Origin: a virus
DNA length: 38,787 bases
Strand: one strand, 5' to 3'
IMG/VR virus record: IMGVR_UViG_3300044825_000232
Coordinates: 1 to 38,787 of that record
This document shows positions 20,865 to 28,835 of the stretch, one piece after another. The notes under the pieces were generated by a model, which saw only the letters and a program-made list of their open reading frames with translations, ran no database searches and was not told where the DNA came from. How positions within the stretch are numbered: position 1 is the stretch's first letter; every line of letters starts with the position of its first letter. A program made the translations under genes and the position numbers.

Positions 20865-22067
20865 ATGGCTAACCAATATACGTCAACCGCGAGCACATCG
20901 CTCGGCGGTTCCGTTGGTGGTGCTGGTCTAGTACAGAAGGCGTATGACCGTCTTCTAGAGTTTGCGCTACGTTCTGAACCACTCATTCGTTCAGTCGCAG
21001 ACAAGCGCCCTGCAAAGCAGGCAATCCCAGGCTCAACCGTAGTTCTACAGAAGTACGTTGACCTTGACCAAGTAACATCAACTTTAACTGAGACAACTGA
21101 CCCAGATGCAGTTTCTCTAACAACCCCAACATCTGTAACCATTACTCTTAATGAGTATGGTAATGCAGTGCTAGTAACCCGTGCTCTTGAGTTGTTCTCA
21201 TTGGCAGATGTAGACCCATCAATTGCAAATATCATTGCATATAACCTTGCTGATTCTATTGATACCGTTGCAATGAACACTCTACGTTCAGGTTCAAACA
21301 ACATCTTCTCAGGAGATGCAACTTCTGTCGCTGGCGTAGACGCTGCTGACACAATTGACTCTGCTGATATTCGCAAGGTAGTTGCAAAACTACGTGCTAA
21401 CAAGGCTAAGTACCGCCGTGGTTCTGACTACTGGTTCGGTATTCACCCAGAAGTTTCACACGACCTTCGTGCTGAGACTGGAAATATGGGCTGGAACTTT
21501 GTTCACGCACAGACTTCACCTGCCGTAGATAATATCTGGGCTGGAGAAATCGGACGTTATGAAGGTGGATTCTTTGTTGAGTCCCCACGTCTTTACAATG
21601 CTAAGACTGGTGCAGACCAGACTGCATTGGCTACAACCGCTGTAACTGTTGCAGGTACTTCAGCAGGCTTCACCTTTGGTGTTGCTTCTTCTGCTGTTAT
21701 CGCAACCCGTGCAGAGGTAGGCGACAAGATTGCTGGAACTGGTATTGCATCAGGTTCCAAGATTACTGACATCAGCACAACTGGTTCAACAACAACCATT
21801 ACTGTTGATACAGCGTTTACCGCTGCAGTTACCGCTACAACTACTGTAACTGTAACTCCAGTAACCCGTGTATTCAATACAATCGCTTGCGGTCAGCAAG
21901 CAATGGCTGAGGCTGTTGCTGAAGAACCACACATTGTTATCGGTAACGTAACTGATAAGTTGATGCGCTTCCGCCCAATGGGCTGGTACGGCGTACTTGG
22001 CTTTGCAGTTTACCGTGACGAAGCGTTGTATCGCATTACTTCTGGTTCTTCAATCGCTGCTCTCTAG
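20865..22067 (+). CDS. Major capsid protein (HK97 fold, N4 gp56-like) with inserted beta domain
   Basis: The 400-residue protein forms the head shell. Its first half matches the N4 gp56-type capsid family in pattern: AYDRLLEFALRSEPLIRSVA, then IPGSTVVLQKY and LNEYGNAVLVTRALEL, with a late MAEAVAEEPHIVIGNVTDKL and GWYGVLGFAVYRDEALYRI. Residues about 247-333 are a Thr/Ala/Gly-rich segment with VGDKIAGTGIASGSKITDI. It reads like an Ig-like surface domain inserted into the fold. The ribosome site GGAGGTGA is very strong and sits in a short hairpin (GTCAC 20842-20846 with GTGAC 20852-20856). Confidence 0.9.
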   Translation: MANQYTSTASTSLGGSVGGAGLVQKAYDRLLEFALRSEPLIRSVADKRPAKQAIPGSTVVLQKYVDLDQVTSTLTETTDPDAVSLTTPTSVTITLNEYGNAVLVTRALELFSLADVDPSIANIIAYNLADSIDTVAMNTLRSGSNNIFSGDATSVAGVDAADTIDSADIRKVVAKLRANKAKYRRGSDYWFGIHPEVSHDLRAETGNMGWNFVHAQTSPAVDNIWAGEIGRYEGGFFVESPRLYNAKTGADQTALATTAVTVAGTSAGFTFGVASSAVIATRAEVGDKIAGTGIASGSKITDISTTGSTTTITVDTAFTAAVTATTTVTVTPVTRVFNTIACGQQAMAEAVAEEPHIVIGNVTDKLMRFRPMGWYGVLGFAVYRDEALYRITSGSSIAAL

Positions 22068-22082
22068 TTGATTGACTCTGCA

Positions 22083-22104
22083 GGGTAGGCCTTGAAACCT
22101 ATCC
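22083..22104 (+). other. Short hairpin after the capsid gene
   Basis: GGGTAGG (22083-22089) can pair with CCTATCC (22098-22104) with one G-U pair and an 8-nt loop. It lies 15 bases past the capsid stop codon. No T-run follows, so it more likely protects or partly terminates the capsid message. Confidence 0.4.
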
Positions 22105-22131
22105 TTCGGGGTGAGTTCATTAGGAGGACTT

Positions 22132-22404
22132 ATGACTGAATGGCTATTTAAGACACCAACAGTACTAGAAGGTCCTGCTGGTGGTGCCCGTTTATTTTAC
22201 TTTTATAGAATAGACCGTGGCATAACTATTGTTAGGGATACAGATGGTGAGTATGCACAGATTAGATACCCACAGGATTCTGATTTGTTGAACTATCCAG
22301 AGGTATATCGTGGTGGTTATGACTACACAGTAGATGATGCTACTAAGGCAGCATTAATTGCAGGTGATGTAGGAGTTACGGAGGACAACTTTACAGCGCT
22401 ATGA
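22132..22404 (+). CDS. Small head-associated hypothetical protein
   Basis: The start at ATG 22132 is chosen for its strong AGGAGG site; an in-frame GTG at 22111 has none. The 90-residue product is rich in aromatic residues and acidic at the end (LFYFYRIDRG, YPEVYRGGYDYTVDD). It directly follows the capsid gene and overlaps the next gene by ATGA. It may be a head decoration or completion protein; no family is recognised. Confidence 0.75.
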   Translation: MTEWLFKTPTVLEGPAGGARLFYFYRIDRGITIVRDTDGEYAQIRYPQDSDLLNYPEVYRGGYDYTVDDATKAALIAGDVGVTEDNFTAL

Positions 22405-22712
22405 AACATTGGGAGCACCATCCCGAGCCTGTTGAGGATTGCTTTGGTTGCAAAGCACTGACTTTACAGATGAATACAGGGGATGCAAATAGCAAGAAAG
22501 CAATGCCTAACAAGGCATTTAACAAAGAATTGGATGCCTATAAAGAAGCAAGAGCACAGGGTATCCAACCTGCTGGAACTACGATGAGTAAAATCCAGGA
22601 GGCTGTTCAGGCTAGTGAAACACTAGGTAAAGCCTATGACGCAGGCAAGATGCCACCAGCCAAACATATCAATAAAAAATCGGCAGCAGTACTTAAAGAA
22701 CTAGGAGCATAA
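22401..22712 (+). CDS. Hypothetical protein with N-terminal Cys/His knuckle
   Basis: This 103-residue protein opens with KHWEHHPEPVEDCFGCKAL, in which two or three histidines and C14-x2-C17 could bind a metal. A Lys/Ala-rich helical part follows. A similar short opening (HxxPVxGCFGCK) is widespread in actinobacteriophage structural regions. The start overlaps the previous stop by ATGA. Function unknown. Confidence 0.76.
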   Translation: MKHWEHHPEPVEDCFGCKALTLQMNTGDANSKKAMPNKAFNKELDAYKEARAQGIQPAGTTMSKIQEAVQASETLGKAYDAGKMPPAKHINKKSAAVLKELGA

Positions 22713-22714
22713 CA

Positions 22715-22864
22715 ATGCCAAAAGTAGGCGGAAAGAAGTTTCCATATACAGCCAAAGGTAAGAAGGCAGCAAAGATGTATGCCAAGGCTGAAAAGATAGA
22801 AGACAAAGCAATGATGATGAAGGCAGCAAAAAAGAAAATGGCTGCTAAGAAAAAGAAGAAATAA
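22715..22864 (+). CDS. 49-residue lysine-rich micro-protein
   Basis: ATG 22715 to TAA 22864 encodes 49 residues of which close to half are lysine, opening with MPKVGGKKFPYTAKGKKAA and ending in a run of five lysines. Small proteins with this MPKVGxKxFPYT opening are common in environmental phages near the capsid genes. They are thought to be virion-associated and may contact DNA. It is the first of a run of short basic genes. Confidence 0.75.
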   Translation: MPKVGGKKFPYTAKGKKAAKMYAKAEKIEDKAMMMKAAKKKMAAKKKKK

Positions 22865-22866
22865 TT

Positions 22867-23070
22867 ATGCCAGGAAGAATTAAGCCAGGTATGACTGCTG
22901 GAGAACGTATGCAAAAGCAACGTGCTGCAGATGAGCGTAAGGCTCAGATGGCTGAGGATTTATTTCGTCAGAAAATGCAGCAAGGCAAAGTAACTCCACA
23001 AAATATCCAGAAGATTAAAGAGCAGATTGCTAAAAGAACTGGTGCTTATCCTATGGGAGATACAAACTAA
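22867..23070 (+). CDS. 67-residue basic helical protein
   Basis: This Arg/Lys/Gln-rich, probably all-helical product opens MPGRIKPGMTAGERMQKQ. The central helix DLFRQKMQQGKVTP carries few hydrophobic residues. It begins two bases after the preceding stop, and its TAA shares a base with the next ATG. No family is recognised. It belongs to the block of short basic genes after the capsid gene. Confidence 0.7.
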   Translation: MPGRIKPGMTAGERMQKQRAADERKAQMAEDLFRQKMQQGKVTPQNIQKIKEQIAKRTGAYPMGDTN

Positions 23071-23246
23071 TGAAGGCAAAAAAAGGAATGGGCTTCAAGG
23101 CAGCCCAATCACAAATTGCCAAAAAGCAGGGTATCTCAAAGGAACGTGCAGGAGCAATCCTTGCGGCTGGTGCTCGGAAAGCCTCAGCAGCAGCCAAGAA
23201 AAAGAACCCAAACCTTAAAAAAGTTAAAGGCAAGGCTAAAAAGTAA
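23070..23246 (+). CDS. 58-residue lysine-rich protein
   Basis: ATG 23070 (TAATG coupling) to TAA 23246 encodes a very basic product: MKAKKGMGFKAAQSQIAKKQ then GISKERAGAILAAGARKASA and a Lys-rich tail. The central part (QIAKKQGISKERAGAILAAG) is a family pattern seen in many environmental phage small proteins. It looks like a short helical hairpin, possibly DNA-binding. No experimental role is known to me. Confidence 0.75.
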   Translation: MKAKKGMGFKAAQSQIAKKQGISKERAGAILAAGARKASAAAKKKNPNLKKVKGKAKK

Positions 23247-23395
23247 TGTCTTCGGGCAAATACAAACCGCACCGCAAGTTTAACTCTGTGCAAATCAAAG
23301 ATGGCTATGTGGTGCGGTTAAATAAAAACGGAACAGTAAGAGCAGTACTAGGAAAGTATGGGGAATATGGCAAGCAAAGCGGACCCAAGGCTTAA
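23246..23395 (+). CDS. 49-residue basic micro-protein
   Basis: The start at ATG 23246 overlaps the upstream TAA (TAATG), and the frame ends at 23395, overlapping the next gene by about 30-38 bases. The product is basic, with a beta-like middle (NSVQIKDGYVVRLNKNGTVR) and a Gly/Lys-rich end. No family is recognised; the coupling at both ends supports its being real. Confidence 0.65.
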   Translation: MSSGKYKPHRKFNSVQIKDGYVVRLNKNGTVRAVLGKYGEYGKQSGPKA

Positions 23396-23654
23396 GAGGG
23401 CTGGAGTATCTGGGTTTAATAAACCTAAAAGAACTCCTAATCATCCAACTAAGTCACACGTAGTCGTAGCCAAAGAAGGGGACAAAGTAAAAACTATTCG
23501 CTTTGGTCAGCAGGGAGTTTCTGGTTCCCCTAAGAAGCAAGGCGAGTCTACGTCTTATCGCAAGCGTAGAGAATCCTTTAAGGCAAGACATAGTAAAAAT
23601 ATAGCAAAAGGCAAAATGTCAGCAGCCTACTGGGCTGATAAAGTTAAATGGTAG
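23358..23654 (+). CDS. Basic phage protein of a widespread environmental family
   Basis: This product of up to 98 residues is strongly basic. Its C-terminal half reads IRFGQQGVSGSPKKQGES then RKRRESFKARHSKNIAKGKM and ends AAYWADKVKW. This is a pattern shared by many uncultured and cyanobacterial phages, function unknown. Two starts are possible, ATG 23358 (AGGA four bases upstream) or ATG 23367. The conserved part is not affected by the choice. It overlaps the previous gene out of frame. Confidence 0.8.
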   Translation: MGNMASKADPRLKRAGVSGFNKPKRTPNHPTKSHVVVAKEGDKVKTIRFGQQGVSGSPKKQGESTSYRKRRESFKARHSKNIAKGKMSAAYWADKVKW

Positions 23655-23663
23655 GAGACCATT

Positions 23664-23858
23664 ATGAAAGTAACACCACAACCAATTGCACCAAAGCCAA
23701 AAAAGCAACCAAGTTCTAAAAAACCAAAATCACCTGGTGCTGAAAAACCATATGAAATGCCAAAAATTCTTCCAGGCCCGATTACAGGAAATCCTGGAGT
23801 ATCTTACTCAAAGGTTAATAGTTCTAAATTTGTAGACAGAGTATATAAGACATACTAA
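23664..23858 (+). CDS. 64-residue Pro/Lys-rich protein
   Basis: This short product is dominated by proline and lysine in its first half (TPQPIAPKPKKQPSSKKPKS). A less biased C-terminal part follows (ILPGPITGNPGVSYSKVN). It is probably unstructured for the most part. The start has AGGAGAC seven bases upstream. No family is recognised. Confidence 0.68.
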   Translation: MKVTPQPIAPKPKKQPSSKKPKSPGAEKPYEMPKILPGPITGNPGVSYSKVNSSKFVDRVYKTY

Positions 23859-23859
23859 T

Positions 23860-24255
23860 ATGGCATATACAAATCCTGCGCTACGTGAGCGTATAAAAAA
23901 TAAAGTTATGGCTAGCAGTAAAGGCGGAAAGCCAGGTCAATGGTCTGCCCGTAAAGCACAACTTGTAGCGCAGGAATACAAAAAAGCAGGCGGTGGCTAC
24001 TCGGGTAGTAAAACTAGTAAACAAAAGTCTTTATCTAAATGGACTAAAGAAGACTGGGGAACTAAATCAGGTAAGCCCAGCACTCAAGGTAGTAAAGCAA
24101 CTGGTGAACGGTATTTACCTAAGAAGGCTAGACAAAAACTTTCTTCTGCTGAGTATGCTAAAACGTCAGCAAAAAAACGTGAAGACCTACGCAAAGGTAA
24201 ACAATTTTCTAAACAACCTAAATCAATAGCAAAGAAAACGGCAAGGTATAGATAA
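23860..24255 (+). CDS. Basic protein resembling DUF5872
   Basis: This 131-residue basic product contains QKSLSKWTKEDWGTKSGKPS, then GERYLPKKARQKLSSAEYAK and a C-terminal QFSKQPKSIAKKTARYR. The order (a Trp-rich strand, RYLP, LSxxEYA, QFxxQP) recalls the DUF5872 family as I remember it; I could not run a profile search. Function is unknown. Its stop shares a base with the next ATG. Confidence 0.78.
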   Translation: MAYTNPALRERIKNKVMASSKGGKPGQWSARKAQLVAQEYKKAGGGYSGSKTSKQKSLSKWTKEDWGTKSGKPSTQGSKATGERYLPKKARQKLSSAEYAKTSAKKREDLRKGKQFSKQPKSIAKKTARYR

Positions 24256-24530
24256 TGACAACTGGTACAGCAGGTAGTTCATTTACAAGCGAACTTAATA
24301 GGTTGGCTAATGGTGGGACATATCCAGCACTAACGGCATATCAAGCACCAACTGCTGCTGCTAATGATTATGCTGGTACAACAGGCTTAGCGCTGATTGC
24401 AGCGCTTAATAAAAAGGCTGATGCTAATAGACAGCCAGATGATTACAAGGCTTTGGGCGGTATTTGCAATGAACTTGCTGGTACTACAGACCTTTCACCT
24501 ACTGATGCTTTAAGGAGCATAAACCTATGA
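24255..24530 (+). CDS. Small Ala/Thr-rich hypothetical protein
   Basis: This 91-residue, nearly neutral product (LNRLANGGTYPALTAYQAPT, then LALIAALNKKADANRQ) differs sharply from the basic proteins before it. It precedes the adaptor-like gene, which it overlaps by ATGA. It may be a head-tail joining component; no family is recognised. Confidence 0.72.
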   Translation: MTTGTAGSSFTSELNRLANGGTYPALTAYQAPTAAANDYAGTTGLALIAALNKKADANRQPDDYKALGGICNELAGTTDLSPTDALRSINL

Positions 24531-25450
24531 CATATACCTTGGCTCAGATGATGGATGAAGTCCTGATTAACCTATCAGGATATACCTATCAGCAAGACCG
24601 TTCTACTTATTTAACTGCTGCAATTACCACAACTACTTCTCCTAGTTCATCACCATTGGTTATTAGCATTGCCTCTACTCAAGATTTAGGCAAGGGCGTT
24701 ATTGAAATTGATGATGAGTTGATGTGGATTGATAGCGTAGACCGTGTTGCTAATACCGCTACTATCTCGCCTTATGGGCGAGGCTATCTAGGCACTACTG
24801 CCACTACTCACGCTGTTGATGCAAAGGTAACTATTAGCCCAATCTTCCCTAGATACAGCGTAGAAAAGGCTATCAATGATACTATCCGTGCGGTTGGTTC
24901 TGCTATTTATGCTACAAAGCAAACTACATTTACTTACAATGCAGCAGTAACTACTTACTCATTTAGTAATTTAGACATTGAAAACATTCTTGCTATCTCT
25001 TGGCAAGACATTGGACCCACAAAAGAATGGATACGTGTTAGACGTTGGGACTTTGACCCATTTGCAGATGTAGATACCTGGGGTAATAACACCCAGACAG
25101 TAACTATTGGTGATGTAATTATTGCTGGTAGAACTGTCAAGGTTATGTATGCAACAGAGCCATCTGAGTTTACTTCTACTAGCCAAGACTTTGTTACACA
25201 GACTGGACTACCTTCATCTACTAAAGATGTAGTAGTGCTTGGTGCTGCATACCGATTACTACAATATTTAGACCCAGCCCGTGCTGCTCAGTACAGCCCA
25301 CAGGCTGATGAGATTGATGCTAAGCGCCCATTTGGTGCAAGCAACACAGCAGTACGACAACTCTTTGCACTATATACCCAACGCCTCAATGAGGAACGTG
25401 GTAGACAACAAACTAAATATCCTCCCCGAGTTCACTACAGCGCCCGATAG
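24527..25450 (+). CDS. Tail adaptor-like structural protein (T7 gp11-like by position and layout)
   Basis: The 307-residue protein has a helical N-terminus (YTLAQMMDEVLINLSGY). A beta domain with IEIDDELMWIDSVDR and ISPYGRGYLGT follows, the latter a turn common in phage adaptor and baseplate-like proteins. The C-terminal part is helical (VVVLGAAYRLLQYLDPARAA). This alternation resembles tail-tubular or adaptor proteins that bind the portal and attach fibres. The start overlaps the previous stop (ATGA), and the fibre gene follows after eight bases. The function is an inference. Confidence 0.72.
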   Translation: MTYTLAQMMDEVLINLSGYTYQQDRSTYLTAAITTTTSPSSSPLVISIASTQDLGKGVIEIDDELMWIDSVDRVANTATISPYGRGYLGTTATTHAVDAKVTISPIFPRYSVEKAINDTIRAVGSAIYATKQTTFTYNAAVTTYSFSNLDIENILAISWQDIGPTKEWIRVRRWDFDPFADVDTWGNNTQTVTIGDVIIAGRTVKVMYATEPSEFTSTSQDFVTQTGLPSSTKDVVVLGAAYRLLQYLDPARAAQYSPQADEIDAKRPFGASNTAVRQLFALYTQRLNEERGRQQTKYPPRVHYSAR

Positions 25451-25458
25451 GAACATAA

Positions 25459-27483
25459 ATGACAACACGGCAATACTCATCACGCTCTCAGCAAACCACG
25501 CTGACAGGTGCTATTACCTCTGGTGCTACGTCTATGACCGTAGTATCTGGAACAGCACTGCTAGGTGGTGTTACTATCCCAGCAGGCAGAACGTTTACAT
25601 TAGTAATTGATGTTGATACGGCGCTGGAAGAAATTGTAGATGCAACGGCGGTATCTACTAATACATTTACAATTACCCGTGCAATAGATGGTTCAACAGC
25701 ACAAGACCATAGTGCAGGTGCAGTAGTACGGCATATGGCAATCGGGCGGGATTACAGAGATGCTAACCTACACGCAGAGGCTGATGCTTCCTATAATGAT
25801 GGCGGCGGTAATGCCCACACAATGCACGGTATTGCATCTGGTGAAGGTGTTGTAGTAGGTACTTTAAAGACTCAGACACTTACCAATAAAACTTTAACCA
25901 GTCCTACAATTTCTAACCCAACTTTAACTGGTACTCCTAGTGCCGAGGCAAGCATTGTTTTTGAAGGTTCTACTGCAGATGCTCACGAAACTACCCTAAC
26001 TGTAGTTGACCCTACACAGGACAATATAATTACTCTACCTAACACTACAGGTACAGTTACAATTAATGACGCTACCCAGACTCTGACTAACAAGACCCTG
26101 ACTAGCCCAATCATTTCTGGCTCACCAGTTATAACTGGTTTGTCCTCAGTGGGTATGTTAACTACCTCTGCTACCCCTAAAGATTACGTAGATAGCATCC
26201 TAGGCTCAGCAACGGCTGCAGCAACTTCAGCAGCATCGGCTGCTGCAAGTGCTACGGCAGCCGCTACAAGTGCTTCCAGCGCCTCTACAAGCGCCTCTAG
26301 CGCCCTAACTAGCGCCAACAGTGCATCTACCTCAGCCACAGCAGCGGCCACCTCTGCAACCTCTGCAGCGGCTTCTGCGACTGCAGCGGCTACCAGCGCT
26401 ACAAGCGCTGCAGCATCTGCCACTACGGCTGCTAACTCTGCTACCGCAGCAGCAACATCTGCTTCCTCGGCTAGTACCTCGGCTTCCTCAGCCCTAACCA
26501 GTGCTAACTCAGCAAGCACCTCAGCAACTAGCGCATCTAACTCAGCGACTGCTTCGGCTACTTCAGCCAGTGCTGCTGCGACAAGCGCTACATCTGCTGC
26601 AGCCAGTGCAACTGCTGCTGCTACCTCAGCAACTTCGGCATCTGCTAGCGCTACCGCTGCTGCAACTAGCGCAACAAGCGCTGCTGCTTCAGCAACTGCT
26701 GCATCTACAAGTGCATCATCTGCTAGCACATCTGCTTCAAGCGCTTTAACTTCTGCTAATAATGCATCTACATCTGCATCTGCTGCTGCTACATCTGAGA
26801 CTAATGCAGCAACATCTGCCTCAAGTGCAAGCACTTCAGCATCATCTGCTTTGACTAGCGCTAACAGCGCCAGCACTTCGGCTTCATCTGCGCTTACATC
26901 TGCTAACTCAGCAGCAACAAGTGCTGCATCTGCTGCTACATCTTATGACCAGTTTGATGATAGATACCTTGGTGATAAGTCATCTGACCCAACAACTGAT
27001 AACGACGGCAACCCATTATTAACTGGTGCATTGTACTTCAATACAGTAGTCGGAGCAATGAAAGTTTATGACGGCTCAGCCTGGGATTTAGTAGCCCCTG
27101 ATACATCTAACTTTATTGACAAATCAATCCTTACTGGTAAGGGTTCACTTATTTCTGCAAGTGGAGCATCTACTCCATCTGTATTAACTGTTGCTTCAAC
27201 CAATGGATATATTTTAGCGGTTGACTCAGCAACAACAACAGGACTTGCCTGGGTTTCTCCTAATCCTGGTGACATCACTAGCGTAACTGCTGGCACAGGA
27301 TTATCTGGCGGAGGCACATCTGGTGATGTGACTGTAAGCCTAGACACAACTTCAGTATATGTAGTACCAAGCCAGTCTGGTCAATCTGGTAAATATCTAA
27401 CAACCAATGGAACTACAGCCTCTTGGGCAGTAGTAGACACTCAATCCCTAGAGGTAAGCACCCTAATGGGTGTTTTAATCTAA
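25459..27483 (+). CDS. Tail fibre with about 35 Ala/Ser heptads
   Basis: The 674-residue protein should attach at its N-terminus, where residues 1-110 form a beta domain. A region with two copies of QTLTNKTLTSP (about 139 and 207) follows, a motif frequent in tail fibres. Residues about 250-494 are a continuous series of seven-residue units such as ATSASSA, STSASSA and LTSANSA, predicted to form a long thin trimeric coiled coil or Ala-coil shaft. The C-terminal domain (residues 495-674) is beta-rich, with GDITSVTAGTGLSGGG, and would bind the host surface or the next fibre part. The start has GGAACATAA upstream, a weak ribosome site. Confidence 0.9.
   Translation: MTTRQYSSRSQQTTLTGAITSGATSMTVVSGTALLGGVTIPAGRTFTLVIDVDTALEEIVDATAVSTNTFTITRAIDGSTAQDHSAGAVVRHMAIGRDYRDANLHAEADASYNDGGGNAHTMHGIASGEGVVVGTLKTQTLTNKTLTSPTISNPTLTGTPSAEASIVFEGSTADAHETTLTVVDPTQDNIITLPNTTGTVTINDATQTLTNKTLTSPIISGSPVITGLSSVGMLTTSATPKDYVDSILGSATAAATSAASAAASATAAATSASSASTSASSALTSANSASTSATAAATSATSAAASATAAATSATSAAASATTAANSATAAATSASSASTSASSALTSANSASTSATSASNSATASATSASAAATSATSAAASATAAATSATSASASATAAATSATSAAASATAASTSASSASTSASSALTSANNASTSASAAATSETNAATSASSASTSASSALTSANSASTSASSALTSANSAATSAASAATSYDQFDDRYLGDKSSDPTTDNDGNPLLTGALYFNTVVGAMKVYDGSAWDLVAPDTSNFIDKSILTGKGSLISASGASTPSVLTVASTNGYILAVDSATTTGLAWVSPNPGDITSVTAGTGLSGGGTSGDVTVSLDTTSVYVVPSQSGQSGKYLTTNGTTASWAVVDTQSLEVSTLMGVLI
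26206..26940 (+). repeat. 21-bp-period repeat coding for the fibre shaft
   Basis: About 35 units of 21 bases encode Ala/Ser/Thr heptads. The peptide segments recur (LTSANSASTSA appears several times), yet their codons differ widely between copies (AGC, TCT, TCA, GCT, GCG, GCA and so on). The DNA repeat is therefore much weaker than the protein repeat. A long open frame on the opposite strand (26184-26876) is a by-product of this composition. Confidence 0.9.
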
Positions 27484-27501
27484 AGAAAGGCACAGTAAAT
27501 A

Positions 27502-27807
27502 ATGGCTGTCGTATCTAAAGTTCTGTTCCGAGGAGCAGCAACAACATCAACAGGAACAACCCTTTACACAACCCCTGCTGGTAGCACTGCTGTTGTTACC
27601 AACATTGTAATTGAAAATAGCGCAGCAACTACATCAACATTTACCCTTGCGCTAAACTCAGTTCCTATCGCATCTACCGTATCGGTAGGAGCAAATAGCA
27701 TTACTGTTATAGACCTAAAGCAGGTACTTCCTGCAACTCAGACAATCACAGGTGGAGCATCTACTACTGCTGTAGATATTCACATTAGCGGAGTGGAGAT
27801 TGCGTAA
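27502..27807 (+). CDS. Small beta-sandwich virion protein
   Basis: This 101-residue product is rich in Thr, Ser, Ala and Val with alternating patterns (TLYTTPAGSTAVVTNIVI then TFTLALNSVPIASTVSVG). That suggests a compact beta sandwich, as in small fibre-associated or decoration proteins. It sits between two fibre genes and its stop overlaps the next start (TAATG). It is likely a connector or cap, which is inferred. Confidence 0.78.
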   Translation: MAVVSKVLFRGAATTSTGTTLYTTPAGSTAVVTNIVIENSAATTSTFTLALNSVPIASTVSVGANSITVIDLKQVLPATQTITGGASTTAVDIHISGVEIA

Positions 27808-28832
27808 TGGCTATTAGTCAATATCCTGGAGTAGGCCCTACAAATACTGATGTAGCCAATGCAGTAGTTACTGCAGGCAATGCTGCTGGTTTTGCTGCTA
27901 CTGGTCCTACAACAACTCAGATTGCTGCAGCACTACCAACTAACTCAAGTATTGCTTCTGCAGTAGCAGCATCCGTTCCTACTAATTCAAGCATTGCTAA
28001 CGCAGTTGCAGCAGCAGTTCCTACTAACTCATCCATTGCATCAGCGGTTGCTGCTGCAAATAATACAAACGTTCAAAATATTGTTCAGACTTATGCCTCT
28101 GCCAAGTCTTGGCGTAGTCAGATATTTACAGGCAACGGCAACTGGACTGCACCATCTGGCGTTAACTATGCAAGAGTATTTCTTGTAGGTGGAGGTGGCG
28201 GTGGAGCATCAAGAAACGGCGGTAACGGCACCAACGGTGGCGGTGGCGGTGGTGGACAAGTATTTGATGTTATGGTTGCAGTAACACCAGGAACAAACTA
28301 TGCCGTGACTATTGGTGGCGGTGGAGCAGGTGGAAATGGTGCTGCTGGAACTGTTGGAAGTTCAACTACATTCGGAAACATTCTAACTGCTGGTGGTGGC
28401 GGTGGTGGTGGTTATTTTGGTGGCGGTGGAACTGGTGGAAATGGAACCTATAACTTTGGCGGACACGCTGGTGCACCTGCTGGTAATACTAGCACTTACC
28501 CTGGTGGCGCTCGCGCTGGTGGTTCAGGTGGTGGTGCTGGCGGGGCTAGCGGATTTACCCCATCATTACCTGGTGGCGGTGGAGGTGGAGCGGGTGGACC
28601 TGCGATGGTATCAATTTCAAGCGCAAACTTTCCTGCAACTACTTTGCCAGGACCATCAATAAATGGATTTGGAGCAGGTGGATGGGGTGGTACTTCATAT
28701 ACTGGAAACATTACTCAAGTAATTGGTGGCGCAAATACTGGCTCTGGTGGAACTGGCGGAGGTACTGGTCAGAATATTAATACTGCCGACGCTGGAGCAA
28801 GTGGTATCTGTATAGTATACTGGGAGGCATAA
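27807..28832 (+). CDS. Glycine-rich tail adhesin
   Basis: The 341-residue protein has an N-terminal segment with three 14-residue repeats of the form PTNSSIASAVAAxV (residues 44-85). A conserved lead-in follows (FTGNGNWTAPSGVNYARVF), then a glycine-rich domain from 128 to the end with runs such as VGGGGGG and AGGGGGGG. Such domains fold as bundles of polyglycine-II helices in phage adhesins like the S16-type gp38 tip, where variable loops recognise the host. This protein is therefore a likely host-range determinant. Confidence 0.87.
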   Translation: MAISQYPGVGPTNTDVANAVVTAGNAAGFAATGPTTTQIAAALPTNSSIASAVAASVPTNSSIANAVAAAVPTNSSIASAVAAANNTNVQNIVQTYASAKSWRSQIFTGNGNWTAPSGVNYARVFLVGGGGGGASRNGGNGTNGGGGGGGQVFDVMVAVTPGTNYAVTIGGGGAGGNGAAGTVGSSTTFGNILTAGGGGGGGYFGGGGTGGNGTYNFGGHAGAPAGNTSTYPGGARAGGSGGGAGGASGFTPSLPGGGGGGAGGPAMVSISSANFPATTLPGPSINGFGAGGWGGTSYTGNITQVIGGANTGSGGTGGGTGQNINTADAGASGICIVYWEA

Positions 28833-28835
28833 CAA

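Noticed and set aside
26184-26876. 230-codon open frame on the minus strand inside the fibre shaft
   Set aside because: It is almost only Ala, Val, Asp, Glu and Leu, and mirrors the Ala/Ser repeat of the fibre gene. There is no ribosome site, and it runs against the late unit.
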